From an uncultured Clostridia bacterium (GTDB lineage Bacteria > Bacillota_I > Bacilli_A > RF39 > UBA660), in contig CAMUZE010000002.1 of NCBI GenBank assembly GCA_947165135.1, positions 1 through 64,000 of the forward strand: DNA of 64,000 nt, written 5' to 3'. This document shows, piece after piece, positions 45,250-54,205 of the stretch. The notes beneath the pieces are model-generated. The model was not told where the DNA came from and made no database searches. It saw only the letters and a list, made by a program, of their open reading frames with translations. Both the position numbers and the translations under genes were made by a program. Position 1 is the first letter of the stretch, and each line of letters opens with the position of its first letter.

Positions 45250-45864
45250 TTATTTTTCCAATTTCTTTAACTCATCGTAGTAATATACTTGAGTTACTGT
45301 CATATATGGTAATACCCATATAAATGCAATTCCAAGTGTTATCTCGCCTAATAAAATCCACCCAATGAAACTTAGTTGTAGAACAAAATATTCCCATTTA
45401 TGACCATTCATCATTGCTCTACTTTTCTTTAATGTTTCAATTCCATCCAATTCTTCATCAGCTTCAGCAGCAATATATTCTGCCATTGAATATGCTAGTG
45501 CCAAAATAATTCCTGGAACAATTAATAATGCTGATGCCAAACCTATTAATACGCTAGCGACAATTGAAAGGATTAATAGTGGGACAAATATTTTATACTT
45601 AGCTTTTAAGCATTCAAATATATCAGTTTCTTTACCATGAATAGCATCCATAATATATCTAATCTCACCATATAAAAGTGGAACAGTTGCTATTGAAAGT
45701 GCTAGAGTTACTATTTTTCCTAAAGTTCCATCTCCAAATAATGCACCCACAGATGAAGCAACCGCCATAATTGCAGCAACTATTAATACAGGTTTCCAAA
45801 TTAACCATTTATTATTAAATGCAAATTCTTTTGCTCTTGCTTTTAATTCTTTTCTATCAATCAC
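45250..45864 (-). CDS. DUF975 family membrane protein
   Basis: 204 residues with about five hydrophobic segments. The DUF975 pattern is visible: a start MIDRKELKARAKEFAFNN, then YGEIRYIMDAIHGKETDI, and the late ALAYSMAEYIAAEADEELDG followed by ALMKSR-type LKKSRAMMNGHKWEYFVLQLSFIGW. Function unknown in the family. It follows argS by 21 bp on the same strand. Confidence 0.85.
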   Translation of the reverse strand: MIDRKELKARAKEFAFNNKWLIWKPVLIVAAIMAVASSVGALFGDGTLGKIVTLALSIATVPLLYGEIRYIMDAIHGKETDIFECLKAKYKIFVPLLILSIVASVLIGLASALLIVPGIILALAYSMAEYIAAEADEELDGIETLKKSRAMMNGHKWEYFVLQLSFIGWILLGEITLGIAFIWVLPYMTVTQVYYYDELKKLEK

Positions 45865-45885
45865 TTTTAATACCTCCTTTCCATC

Positions 45886-47610
45886 CTACATTTTTTTAGG
45901 AATCTTAATTGCTAAAACATCAAGTAATTTTTCACAAGTATTATATAGTAATCTCAATAATGCAATATATGTTTGCTTTTTATCATTATCGCTTTCATTT
46001 AATATATTGCATTCTGAATAAAACTTATTAAATAAACTACATAACTCGAATAAATATTCACAAATATAACTTAGTGTCTTCTCACTATATGATTTATCTA
46101 ATGTACGTGACAATTCTAATATCTTAATATATATATCCTTTTCTGTATTTCCATATATTGATTTAATTTCACAATTATTGACATCCACTTTATTTAATAT
46201 AGATTTAATCCTAACCATTGTATAAAGAATATATGGCCCAGTTTTACCCTCAAATGAACAAAAATTTTCAATATCAAATATATAATCAGTTGTCCTAAAT
46301 GGTAAAAGATCAGCATATTTAACAGTTGCTACTGTTAATATATCAAGAATATTATTCTTTTCTTCTTCACTTTCATATTTGTTTAATTTCTTAGATAATT
46401 CATCTCTTACTTGACTAAGCAAAGAATTTAATTCTAATACTCCTCCATCTCTTGTTTTGAATGGTTTTCCATCTTTACCATTCATTGTACCATTCCAATA
46501 ATGAGCTAGTTTAACATCTGGCCTTACTAATCCTGATTTATAAGACGCTCTAAATACTTGTTCAAAATATAGTCCTTGTCTTACATCAACAATATACCAT
46601 ATTTCATCAGGATTATAAGTTTTAACTCTATTATAAATAGTGGCCAAGTCACGTGTTGCATATATACTTGCTCCATCATTTTTAATTACTATTAATGGTG
46701 GAATATCAACTTTATCATCATCCTTTTTAACATCTATTACTTGAGCGCCTTCCGATTCATACATATATGGTTCTAGGACTTTTAAAGTTGACTCTATATA
46801 TTCAAGAGAACTTAGTTCACCTTCCCATAAATCAAAATCACAATTTAAATAATCATATGTCTTTTTTATTACTTCGCAAGACACTCCAACAATATCTTTC
46901 CACATACTAATATATGGTTCTTTTCCTTCATCTACCCAAGCAGTTATTTGTCTTACTTCTTCCATTCTCTCAGGATTTTCTTTAGCATCTTTTGAAGCTG
47001 TTGGATAATACTCAGCTAGTTCTTCTTTAGTTATTTTAAGTTTAGGATATTCCCCTTTATAGTTTGGATCAAAATAACATAAATCTGGTTTTCTTTTCTT
47101 TATTTCAGATATTACCATTCCAGATTGGCGCCCCAAATCACCTAAATGAACATCTCCTATAGCTTTATTTCCAAGAACTTTTGCTAATCTTTTTAATGCT
47201 TCACCAATGTTAGCAGTTCTCATATGTCCAACATGTAGCGCCTTAGCAGCATTAGCTCCACCATAATCAACTATAATAGTTTTTTCCTCTTGCTTATCAA
47301 TTAAACTATCAAAATCACTAATTGATTTATTTAAATAAGGTAATAAATATTTCTCATTAAAACTAACATTAATAAATCCAGGTCCAGCTATATTAACATT
47401 TGTGAACCTATCATCAAATTTACTGACAATTAAATCAGCAAGTTCACGAGGATTCTTACCATATTTTTTAGCGAGTGCCATACACACATTAATTTGTGCT
47501 TCACCCAAATCACGTCTAGAAGATGGTTCTAATACTACATTATCTATTTCAAATCCGCATTCTTTAATTACATCTGTTACATATTTTTCTGTTTCTTTAA
47601 TTAAACTCAT
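45886..47610 (-). CDS. argS: Arginyl-tRNA synthetase
   Basis: Class I aminoacyl-tRNA synthetase charging tRNA-Arg. 574 residues: an N-terminal Add-1 domain (1-100), the HIGH-type motif AKALHVGHMRTANIGE (near 125-140), the catalytic core ending in KPFKTRDGGVLELNSLL (the KMSKS-equivalent region lacks the Lys-Met-Ser-Lys form, as in many ArgS), and the DALR anticodon-binding domain with YTMVRIKSIL. Start follows GGAGATGGC. Monocistronic or with the DUF975 gene. Confidence 0.97.
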   Translation of the reverse strand: MSLIKETEKYVTDVIKECGFEIDNVVLEPSSRRDLGEAQINVCMALAKKYGKNPRELADLIVSKFDDRFTNVNIAGPGFINVSFNEKYLLPYLNKSISDFDSLIDKQEEKTIIVDYGGANAAKALHVGHMRTANIGEALKRLAKVLGNKAIGDVHLGDLGRQSGMVISEIKKRKPDLCYFDPNYKGEYPKLKITKEELAEYYPTASKDAKENPERMEEVRQITAWVDEGKEPYISMWKDIVGVSCEVIKKTYDYLNCDFDLWEGELSSLEYIESTLKVLEPYMYESEGAQVIDVKKDDDKVDIPPLIVIKNDGASIYATRDLATIYNRVKTYNPDEIWYIVDVRQGLYFEQVFRASYKSGLVRPDVKLAHYWNGTMNGKDGKPFKTRDGGVLELNSLLSQVRDELSKKLNKYESEEEKNNILDILTVATVKYADLLPFRTTDYIFDIENFCSFEGKTGPYILYTMVRIKSILNKVDVNNCEIKSIYGNTEKDIYIKILELSRTLDKSYSEKTLSYICEYLFELCSLFNKFYSECNILNESDNDKKQTYIALLRLLYNTCEKLLDVLAIKIPKKM

Positions 47611-47717
47611 AATGCCATCTCCTCAATAAAATGATTATATCACAAGATAATGTATTTTGAAATAATATTCCATTTTTTAAATATTAATATTATAATTATT
47701 CTAGGAGTAAAAAGAGT

Positions 47718-48239
47718 ATGGAAATATTACTAGCACAAATTATAGGTATATTAGCTATTATTGCAATAACTATATCAGTTCATTTTAAAAAGAAAAACCA
47801 TATGATGTTAGTTCAATCACTAGCACATTTATTTTATTGTACTCAATACATATTATTAGGTGCTTTCTCTGCTGCTTATATGGATGGAGTCGCTATTGCA
47901 AGAAATTTAATATATTATAAATTTGACGAAACTAAAACAAAAATACCAATCATCTTTCCAATTATACTTTGTACTATAATAATTGTTATAGGATATTTTA
48001 ATTATGATGGATTATTATCGTTAATACCAATCATTATCACATTAGCATATACCATTTCGGCAACATTTAAAAACCCAAAAATATTTAAAAGTACTTTTGG
48101 TTTTTGCGCTCTTATATGGCTATACTACAATTATAAATGTAAAGCTTATGTATGTATGATAGGAAACATTATGGAATTTTCTTCTACAGCAATAGCTTTA
48201 ATTAAAGAAAGAAAAAGAAAGAAAAAATATTTCTTTTAA
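47718..48239 (+). CDS. YgjV-family membrane protein
   Basis: 173 residues with about six hydrophobic segments. The start LLAQIIGILAIIAITIS followed by HFKKKNHMMLVQSLAHLFYCTQYILLGAFSAAYMDGVAIARN is the YgjV/inner-membrane pattern (small, semiSWEET-sized proteins of unknown role). It may be a sugar or metabolite transporter-like protein, but that is inference. Divergent from argS, with GGAG before the ATG. Confidence 0.75.
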   Translation: MEILLAQIIGILAIIAITISVHFKKKNHMMLVQSLAHLFYCTQYILLGAFSAAYMDGVAIARNLIYYKFDETKTKIPIIFPIILCTIIIVIGYFNYDGLLSLIPIIITLAYTISATFKNPKIFKSTFGFCALIWLYYNYKCKAYVCMIGNIMEFSSTAIALIKERKRKKKYFF

Positions 48240-48283
48240 AATGAATATTAGTCAATATAGTAGCATATAATTTTACATCAAAT

Positions 48284-48312
48284 TTGACAAAAAAACGTAA
48301 ATTTGATATAAT
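48284..48312 (+). promoter_or_regulatory. Promoter of the OLE-type RNA
   Basis: TTGACA (48284-48289), 17-bp spacer, TATAAT (48307-48312), predicting a start near 48319. Perfect sigma-A consensus with no ORF behind it for about 480 bp, which fits an abundant structured RNA. Confidence 0.85.
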
Positions 48313-48319
48313 TTTATGT

Positions 48320-48790
48320 GTATGGAGCATTATGCTAGTCAAACATACCACTAGAAGATGGGGCTAAAAATCCATCAATTGTGTAAAAAGATACTTTATA
48401 TGTTATGCTTCTTTCGCCCAGATTGGGGCAGATATATAATTTTAGGTTTAAGGAAAAGATATAATGGCATATATCCGAATCCTTTTATCAGATCGTTTTA
48501 TATGAAAACACATGTCGTGCGTGATTTGTTGGGATATAAAAATTGAAAAATAAATTGCAAAAGCGAATAAAAGTGATTTATGTTTGTTTGGGAAAACCTC
48601 TAGTGTGTCTATATTATAAAGATTGAAGTGCGGACTAAGTGGTGATCGAGTGATCATAAAAGGCAACTGATGATTAGTATTTTTAAAGAGAAATCGCCTA
48701 CAGGTAACTAAGGGTAAATACTAGAGAAATTCAACTCGACCAAAGCCGTAAAATTAATTTATAGTATTCCATGCTATTTTCTAATAATAA
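48320..48790 (+). ncRNA. ole: Probable OLE RNA
   Basis: A long non-coding interval (about 470 nt) with a perfect promoter, higher G+C than its surroundings and no good ORF. It contains many conserved-looking, self-complementary stretches such as GAGCATTATGCTAGTC, GATCGAGTGATC, and CTCGACCAAAGCCG. It lies directly upstream of a gene for an OapA-type membrane protein, exactly the arrangement of OLE (ornate, large, extremophilic) RNA with its partner. OLE forms a membrane ribonucleoprotein with OapA and helps cells tolerate Mg2+, ethanol and cold stress. I identified it from context and character, not from a covariance search; the 3' end is estimated. Confidence 0.68.
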
Positions 48791-48803
48791 GGAGTTATCA
48801 AAA

Positions 48804-49325
48804 ATGAAAAAGGACAATTGGATTCCAAAAGCATTTTTAATGACTTTTTTTATAGCCTTAATTTTTAGTAGTGCATCTAATGCAATAGTTCAAAAATATA
48901 ATAATTTTATTCTTCTAAGTATTATATGTATATTATTTATTCTTATTGGAATAATATTTGATATTATTGGTACTGCCGTTCTAACCGGAGATGAAGCAAC
49001 TTTTCATGCAAAAAGTGCTAAAAAAATTAGAGGTTCTAAAGAAGGTGTCTATTTAATAAAAAATGCTAATAGAGTATCTAGCATATGTAATGATGTGATT
49101 GGAGATATTTGCGGAATAGTAAGTGGCTCAATGGGAGCAATACTTGCAATTAATATATCTGTAAAATTAAATATATCTATAGTAATAACTACATTGCTTA
49201 TAAGTTCAATTATTTCCTCATTAACAGTTGGAGGAAAAGCAATAGGAAAAAAATATGCAATTAAAAATAGTGATGAAATAATATTTATTACTGCAAAAGT
49301 GTTAAATAAATTTAAAAAAATGTAA
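48804..49325 (+). CDS. oapA: OLE-associated membrane protein OapA
   Basis: 173 residues, four hydrophobic segments (about 12-30, 36-58, 110-132, 135-155). The core FDIIGTAVLTGDEATFHAKSAKKIRGSKEG, then NRVSSICNDVIGDICGIVSG, is the OapA pattern, similar to the membrane domain of CNNM/CorB magnesium proteins. The ATG at 48804 has GGAG 9 nt upstream; an in-frame ATG at 48771 lacks one and lies in the RNA. Co-transcribed with the OLE-type RNA and ended by the terminator at 49316. Confidence 0.75.
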   Translation: MKKDNWIPKAFLMTFFIALIFSSASNAIVQKYNNFILLSIICILFILIGIIFDIIGTAVLTGDEATFHAKSAKKIRGSKEGVYLIKNANRVSSICNDVIGDICGIVSGSMGAILAINISVKLNISIVITTLLISSIISSLTVGGKAIGKKYAIKNSDEIIFITAKVLNKFKKM

Positions 49326-49343
49326 GAAAACTCTTACATTTTT
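49316..49343. terminator. Bidirectional terminator between oapA and typA
   Basis: Stem AAAAATGTAAGA / TCTTACATTTTT, loop AAAC, between convergent genes. Confidence 0.92.
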
Positions 49344-49346
49344 ATT

Positions 49347-51149
49347 TTATCTATTACTTCTAAATCTTTCTTTTTCATCAAGTATTTTCTTTCTAAGTCT
49401 AATAGCATCAGGTGTTACTTCTACAAGTTCATCGCTTTCAATAAATTCTAATGCTTCTTCTAGTGAGAATGTTTTTGGTCTAGGAAGAATAATTGCCTCA
49501 TCACTAGCTGAAGATCTAGTATTTGAAAATTCTTTATTTTTACATGGATTAACATTCAAATCATTTTCCCTATTATGAATTCCAACTATCATTCCGGCAT
49601 ATACATCAGTAGCAGGCTCAATAAACATAGTTCCTCTATCTAGCAAGTTATAAAGAGCATATCCAAATGATTTTCCAGTTTCCATTGAAACAAGAACTCC
49701 GTTCTTTCTTCCACTTACTTCACCAGCATATGGTTTGTATGAATCAAAACTACGTACCATTATACCTTCACCTTTTGTATTAGTAATAAATGAACTTCTA
49801 TATCCAATTAATCCTCTAGTTGGGCAACTAAATTCAAGACGTACATAATTCTCTTCAGCTGGTTCCATAATTTCCATAGTACCTTTTCTTTCACTGATAT
49901 CTTGAATAACTGTACCACTATACTCATTTGGAACATTAATTATTACTTTTTCGTATGGTTCACACTTTACTCCATCAATTTCTTTGAAAATTACTTCTGG
50001 TTTAGAAACACTAAGTTCATAGCCTTCTCTTCTCATATTTTCAATTAATATAGATAAGTGTAATTCTCCACGCCCAGATACTTTAAATCCATCGCCTGAT
50101 GGTAATTCTTCAACTTCTAATCCAACATTACGTTCAAGTTCTGCCATCAATCTATCTCTTAAATGTCTACTAGTTACAAATTTACCTACTTTTCCAGCAA
50201 ATGGACTAGTGTTGACTAAGAAATTCATAGATAGAGTTGGTTTTTCTATTTCAATCTTTGGTAGTGGATCTATTTTATTAACATCACAGATTGTATCGCC
50301 AATGGAAATTTCTGGGCATCCTGCGATTATTACTATATCTCCATAATATGCTTCATTAACTTCTTTCTTCTTAATGCCTTCATTAATAAATATTTTACTA
50401 ATTCTTTCTTTAGTTAAAGTGCCATCATTTTTTGATATTGCAACTGTTTGTCCAACTTTGATTTTACCTTTATTGATTCTACCTATTCCAAGTCTTCCAA
50501 TATAATCATCATAATCAAGTGAAGATATTTGTAATTGTAATGGATCATTTTCATTTCCTTCAAAAGGTTTAGTAGTTTCAATAATAGTATCTAATAATGG
50601 AGTAATATCATTATTATCATCATTTTCATCATATTTTGCTATCCCTTGTTTTGCAACACCATAAATTATTTTGAAATCTAATTGTTCATTATCAGCACCA
50701 AGCTCACAGAATAAATCAAAAGTCATATTAACTACTTCTTCGGCACGAGCATCTTTTTTATCTATTTTATTTATAAATAAAATTGGTTTAAGTCCATTCT
50801 TTAATGCTTCTTTCAAAACAAATCTGGTTTGAGGCATAGGTCCTTCCGCTGAATCTACTAATAATACAACAGTATCAACTGTTTTAATAATTCTTTCTAT
50901 TTCACTAGAAAAATCAGCATGTCCTGGGGTATCCACTATATTCATTTTATAATCTTTATACCTAATAGCACAGTTCTTAGCAGTTATAGTAATACCACGT
51001 TCACGTTCTAAATCCCCACTATCCATAACGCAATCTACTACTTGCTCATTTTCTCTAAATACACCATTTTGTTTTAATAATGCATCTACTAATGTACTTT
51101 TTCCAGCATCTACATGAGCTACTACTGCAAAATTTATTATTTTTTCCAT
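49347..51149 (-). CDS. typA: Ribosome-associated GTPase TypA/BipA
   Basis: Translational GTPase needed for growth under stress and low temperature and for 50S assembly. 600 residues: the G1 motif AHVDAGKSTLVDALL (10-24), G3 DTPGHADF, G4 NKIDK, then EF-G-like domains II, III and V and the C-terminal TypA-specific domain with RTRSSASDEAIILP-type SNTRSSASDEAIILPRP. Full length. It faces oapA across a shared terminator. Confidence 0.97.
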   Translation of the reverse strand: MEKIINFAVVAHVDAGKSTLVDALLKQNGVFRENEQVVDCVMDSGDLERERGITITAKNCAIRYKDYKMNIVDTPGHADFSSEIERIIKTVDTVVLLVDSAEGPMPQTRFVLKEALKNGLKPILFINKIDKKDARAEEVVNMTFDLFCELGADNEQLDFKIIYGVAKQGIAKYDENDDNNDITPLLDTIIETTKPFEGNENDPLQLQISSLDYDDYIGRLGIGRINKGKIKVGQTVAISKNDGTLTKERISKIFINEGIKKKEVNEAYYGDIVIIAGCPEISIGDTICDVNKIDPLPKIEIEKPTLSMNFLVNTSPFAGKVGKFVTSRHLRDRLMAELERNVGLEVEELPSGDGFKVSGRGELHLSILIENMRREGYELSVSKPEVIFKEIDGVKCEPYEKVIINVPNEYSGTVIQDISERKGTMEIMEPAEENYVRLEFSCPTRGLIGYRSSFITNTKGEGIMVRSFDSYKPYAGEVSGRKNGVLVSMETGKSFGYALYNLLDRGTMFIEPATDVYAGMIVGIHNRENDLNVNPCKNKEFSNTRSSASDEAIILPRPKTFSLEEALEFIESDELVEVTPDAIRLRKKILDEKERFRSNR

Positions 51150-51316
51150 AAATTACCACCCCTTAAGTGCGTGCTTAATAATGATACACTATTTTATCCT
51201 TTTTTTCAAGAAAAAAGTATCCTATTATTTAAAAATATCACTAAGAGTGTTTTTTTATCATTTTGAGTAAATTGTTAAAAAATTTAAATTTTGGCAAAAT
51301 ATTAATAGGAGTTATT

Positions 51317-51577
51317 ATGGAAGAAGTATATAAATTTGAAAGTGAAAAAAAATTATATTCTATAATCGGAAATAATATAAAGTATTATAGGAAATTACAT
51401 AGTATAACTAAATCAGATATGACTCAAAAAGATTTAGCTAAACTAATCAATGTTTCTACTTCACTGATTGGTAACCTAGAAAGTAAAAACACTTATCAAG
51501 GAATAAGTGTTTATAATTTGTATAAAATAAGTAAAGTATTAGAAGTTCCTATAGATAGTTTTTTTATTAATCATTAA
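51317..51577 (+). CDS. Xre-family helix-turn-helix regulator 1
   Basis: 86 residues; essentially one HTH_3 domain (IGNNIKYYRKLHSITKSDM, then TQKDLAKLINVSTSLIGNLESK, ending IDSFFINH). AGGAG precedes the ATG at 51317. Close paralogue of the third regulator at 51937. Its 3' end overlaps the oppositely transcribed regulator 2 by 11 bp. Confidence 0.82.
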   Translation: MEEVYKFESEKKLYSIIGNNIKYYRKLHSITKSDMTQKDLAKLINVSTSLIGNLESKNTYQGISVYNLYKISKVLEVPIDSFFINH

Positions 51578-51827
51578 TTTCTATACTTTCAAAAAACTTT
51601 TCAATAGAAGTATCTAAAACAATTGATATCTTATATAAAGATAGTAATGATAATCCTTCGCTACCTTTAGTACTTTCAAATTTTCTAATAAACTCTGGGG
51701 ATACACCAATATCAATTGCTAGTTGCTCTTGTGTGATTCCATTTATTTTTCTGTATTTTATGACATTATATGCTATTGTTTCAATAATATTTTCATCAAA
51801 ATTAAATTCTCTTTTAAATTTAGTCAT
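51567..51827 (-). CDS. Xre-family helix-turn-helix regulator 2
   Basis: 86 residues; single HTH (VIKYRKINGITQEQLAIDIGVSPEFIRKFES) with a short C-terminal acidic tail. ATG at 51827 with AGGTGA 5 nt before it (the frame opens three codons earlier at GTG). It is tail-to-tail with regulator 1 and divergent from regulator 3 by 109 bp, so it can occupy a shared operator region. Confidence 0.8.
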   Translation of the reverse strand: MTKFKREFNFDENIIETIAYNVIKYRKINGITQEQLAIDIGVSPEFIRKFESTKGSEGLSLLSLYKISIVLDTSIEKFFESIEIND

Positions 51828-51936
51828 ATATATCACCTATAGATAATTTTACATTGTTTTGAATATTATTAATGTAATGCTGTACTATACAAAATATAAA
51901 TATTATTCTATAATATATTTGATAGCGGGTGAAAAC

Positions 51937-52185
51937 ATGAATCAAGAAAAATTAAATTGTATAATAGGTAAAAATATTAAAAAGTATAGAAAACTTTATA
52001 ATAATAATGGTCATAAGATGACTCAAGAAAAATTAGCTGAATTAATTAATGTTTCTGTTTCACATATAAGTAGTTTAGAGAGTAATAAGACAAGAAAAGG
52101 TATTAGCATATCAAATTTATATAAAATATCAATAGTTTTAAATATTCCAATTACTAAATTATTAGAGGATAATTATGAGAATTAA
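51937..52185 (+). CDS. Xre-family helix-turn-helix regulator 3
   Basis: 82 residues; HTH (IGKNIKKYRKLY, then MTQEKLAELINVSVSHISSLES), very similar to regulator 1. ATG at 51937 with GGGTGA upstream. Its stop overlaps the start of the following ORF by 11 bp, so they are coupled. Confidence 0.82.
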   Translation: MNQEKLNCIIGKNIKKYRKLYNNNGHKMTQEKLAELINVSVSHISSLESNKTRKGISISNLYKISIVLNIPITKLLEDNYEN

Positions 52186-52717
52186 TTCTATATTATTAAA
52201 AGATTGCATAAATAATTCTTCAGATATTAAAGCATTATTAAAAAATAAAAGTATAAGTAAATTAATAAATCGTATTGACAATAATAAAATAGTTAAAGTA
52301 AACTCACACTTAATTCATAAAAATAATATTTTTCAAATTGAGCAATTTATATTTAATCTAGACAACTATATTAGTTTTATAAAAAGTTTATTAAACATTA
52401 ATTCACTAGAAATTAGATATATTATTGATTTAACTTTAGATAATAAATATAATAAAATACTATTGTCTAATATATATTTCTATGACAATAAAGATTTCTA
52501 TATAAATAATTTTAAAAAGTTATTTATGTATAAATATATTAAAAATATAAATATTTTAAAAAAATACATTAGTATTAATAAGCTTAGTTTCGACAACCTT
52601 ATAATAAAATTAAATCAAAGTAAAAATAAGGCTCATTTTTACTTTGAAGATATATGTAAAAATTTACCTTATTATGTTGATATTGTTAATTATTTAGAAA
52701 ACACATCTAACATATGA
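52175..52717 (+). CDS. Unknown protein coupled to Xre regulator 3
   Basis: 180 residues, extremely Ile/Asn/Lys-rich, no membrane segment or known motif. Probably helical repeats. The regulator/partner pairing (Xre then a coupled unknown) is the format of some antitoxin-toxin or regulator-sensor pairs, but no toxin family is recognisable. Its 3' end overlaps the convergent fic gene by 28 bp. Confidence 0.65.
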   Translation: MRINSILLKDCINNSSDIKALLKNKSISKLINRIDNNKIVKVNSHLIHKNNIFQIEQFIFNLDNYISFIKSLLNINSLEIRYIIDLTLDNKYNKILLSNIYFYDNKDFYINNFKKLFMYKYIKNINILKKYISINKLSFDNLIIKLNQSKNKAHFYFEDICKNLPYYVDIVNYLENTSNI

Positions 52718-53763
52718 TTGTATGAGAAAGTAACTCTATTAGTTCCTTTCTTTTTTTCTTTAGTTAAATATCCATGTTCTACTAATTTATTTAATACTTT
52801 ATTTACTGAATTTATATGTAATTTACATTCTGTTACAACATCATTTGTTGTAAAACATAATTTTTTTAAAATGTAAGGGTATACCTTATATATAGTTGTT
52901 CCTCCGATTACTTTTTTAAATTCTTCTAAATCTTCTTGATATATTTTATTAAGTTTTTTAATTCTTTTAATATTAATACTGCATTGATCAATTATACATT
53001 CTAACATTAATTTTATAAATGCCTCAATATTATCAGATTCATTACTCAGAAGTGTAAAATATGTATTTTTTAAGTTTTCTATGCTTTCACTAATAAACAA
53101 TATAGGTGTTTCTTTTTTATAGTGTGATATTTGTATTGGAATAAACATTCTTCCAAGCTTTCCATTTTCACTAACATAAGGATGAATTCTCATTATTTGA
53201 TAATGAGTAATACATGTATCTAAGAATATTTCACTTGAATAGTTATTCATATAATCACATAAATTCTTCATATATCCATTTAATTCCGTATGTACTGGGG
53301 GTATAAATGATACGCTTGAGCCAGCTAATCCTGGTTTTAAAATATAGGTTTGTATTTTTCTTAAATGTCCACTTCCCTTAGTTTTATTATTCTTAGAACA
53401 ATTATTGAACATTATTTTGTTTATCTTATTAAAATGATCTATCTCATAATTATTTCCATTAGTTAATGTTACAGCTCCAAGTAATGCTAATCGCATATTA
53501 TTAAATATAATTGTGTCATTAGATTTGTTTTTATATGGTATTAAAAACATTTCTTCTTTTTCTAATTTGCTATTGTCAATTTTGAAAGAATAATATGTGT
53601 CATTGATAAATGCAGTTTCTAAAAAACTTTTATAATCATATGACATATCTTTTAAATATCCTTTATATTCCCCATATGCTTCTCTTGCATTGCATAAAAG
53701 TCTTAATAATTCATCAGAGAAATTGTACTTAATCGGTAATTTTTGTGCCTTATATGGTTCCAT
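52690..53763 (-). CDS. Fic-family AMP-transferase-like protein
   Basis: 357 residues: an N-terminal helical region with a Fic_N part (1-100), a Fic core with HPYVSENGKLGR (194-205) where the consensus is HPFxxGNGRxxR, and a C-terminal winged-helix (about 300-355, KLCFTTNDVVTECKLHINSV). Catalytic His194 is kept; the Gly before Asn is Glu and the first Arg of the loop is Lys, so activity is uncertain. The inhibitory helix would be SFKIDN near residue 59, with Asp for Glu. Probably a post-translational modifier in this small island. Confidence 0.85.
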   Translation of the reverse strand: MEPYKAQKLPIKYNFSDELLRLLCNAREAYGEYKGYLKDMSYDYKSFLETAFINDTYYSFKIDNSKLEKEEMFLIPYKNKSNDTIIFNNMRLALLGAVTLTNGNNYEIDHFNKINKIMFNNCSKNNKTKGSGHLRKIQTYILKPGLAGSSVSFIPPVHTELNGYMKNLCDYMNNYSSEIFLDTCITHYQIMRIHPYVSENGKLGRMFIPIQISHYKKETPILFISESIENLKNTYFTLLSNESDNIEAFIKLMLECIIDQCSINIKRIKKLNKIYQEDLEEFKKVIGGTTIYKVYPYILKKLCFTTNDVVTECKLHINSVNKVLNKLVEHGYLTKEKKKGTNRVTFSYNHMLDVFSK

Positions 53764-53839
53764 TTTAAACTCTCCTTACACTATAATAATAACATATAAT
53801 TATTAAAAAATATACATATTTTTATATAATTATGTATAT

Positions 53840-54205
53840 TTAATAAGGATTAGGATAATCTAACAATCCTATTGCATTTCCTTCAATCCAATATATTTTA
53901 TTTTTCTTTATCTCAAACTTATAATAAATCTTATATTTTTGAGATTCATCATTCTTATCATAATAAAATGTTAATTTTGTAATACCCTCTTTATTAATTT
54001 TAAAAGTCCATTTTTTATCATTTTGATTATCTAATTTTAAATTATCATTGTCAATTTCATATACCCACAATTCATTATTTGTATCTACAATAGTGCTATA
54101 ATCAATTGTTACTTTATTATTAAATCTATTTAGATACTTCTGTGGATATAATAATATTATTAGTGCTATTACTAAAGTAATACCAAATATAATATAGTAT
54201 CTCAT
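53840..54205 (-). CDS. Unknown membrane-anchored small protein
   Basis: 121 residues: one N-terminal membrane helix (about 2-19), then a beta-rich extracytoplasmic domain with many aromatic and Lys/Asn residues (WTFKINKEGITKLTFYYDKNDESQKYK in part). GGTGAT lies 6 nt before the ATG at 54205; the longer upstream frame has no ribosome-binding site. No family recognised. Confidence 0.6.
   Translation of the reverse strand: MRYYIIFGITLVIALIILLYPQKYLNRFNNKVTIDYSTIVDTNNELWVYEIDNDNLKLDNQNDKKWTFKINKEGITKLTFYYDKNDESQKYKIYYKFEIKKNKIYWIEGNAIGLLDYPNPY

Noticed and set aside
48358-48666. Short ORFs on both strands in the OLE region
   Set aside because: They lack ribosome-binding sites and codon character; the region behaves as structured RNA.
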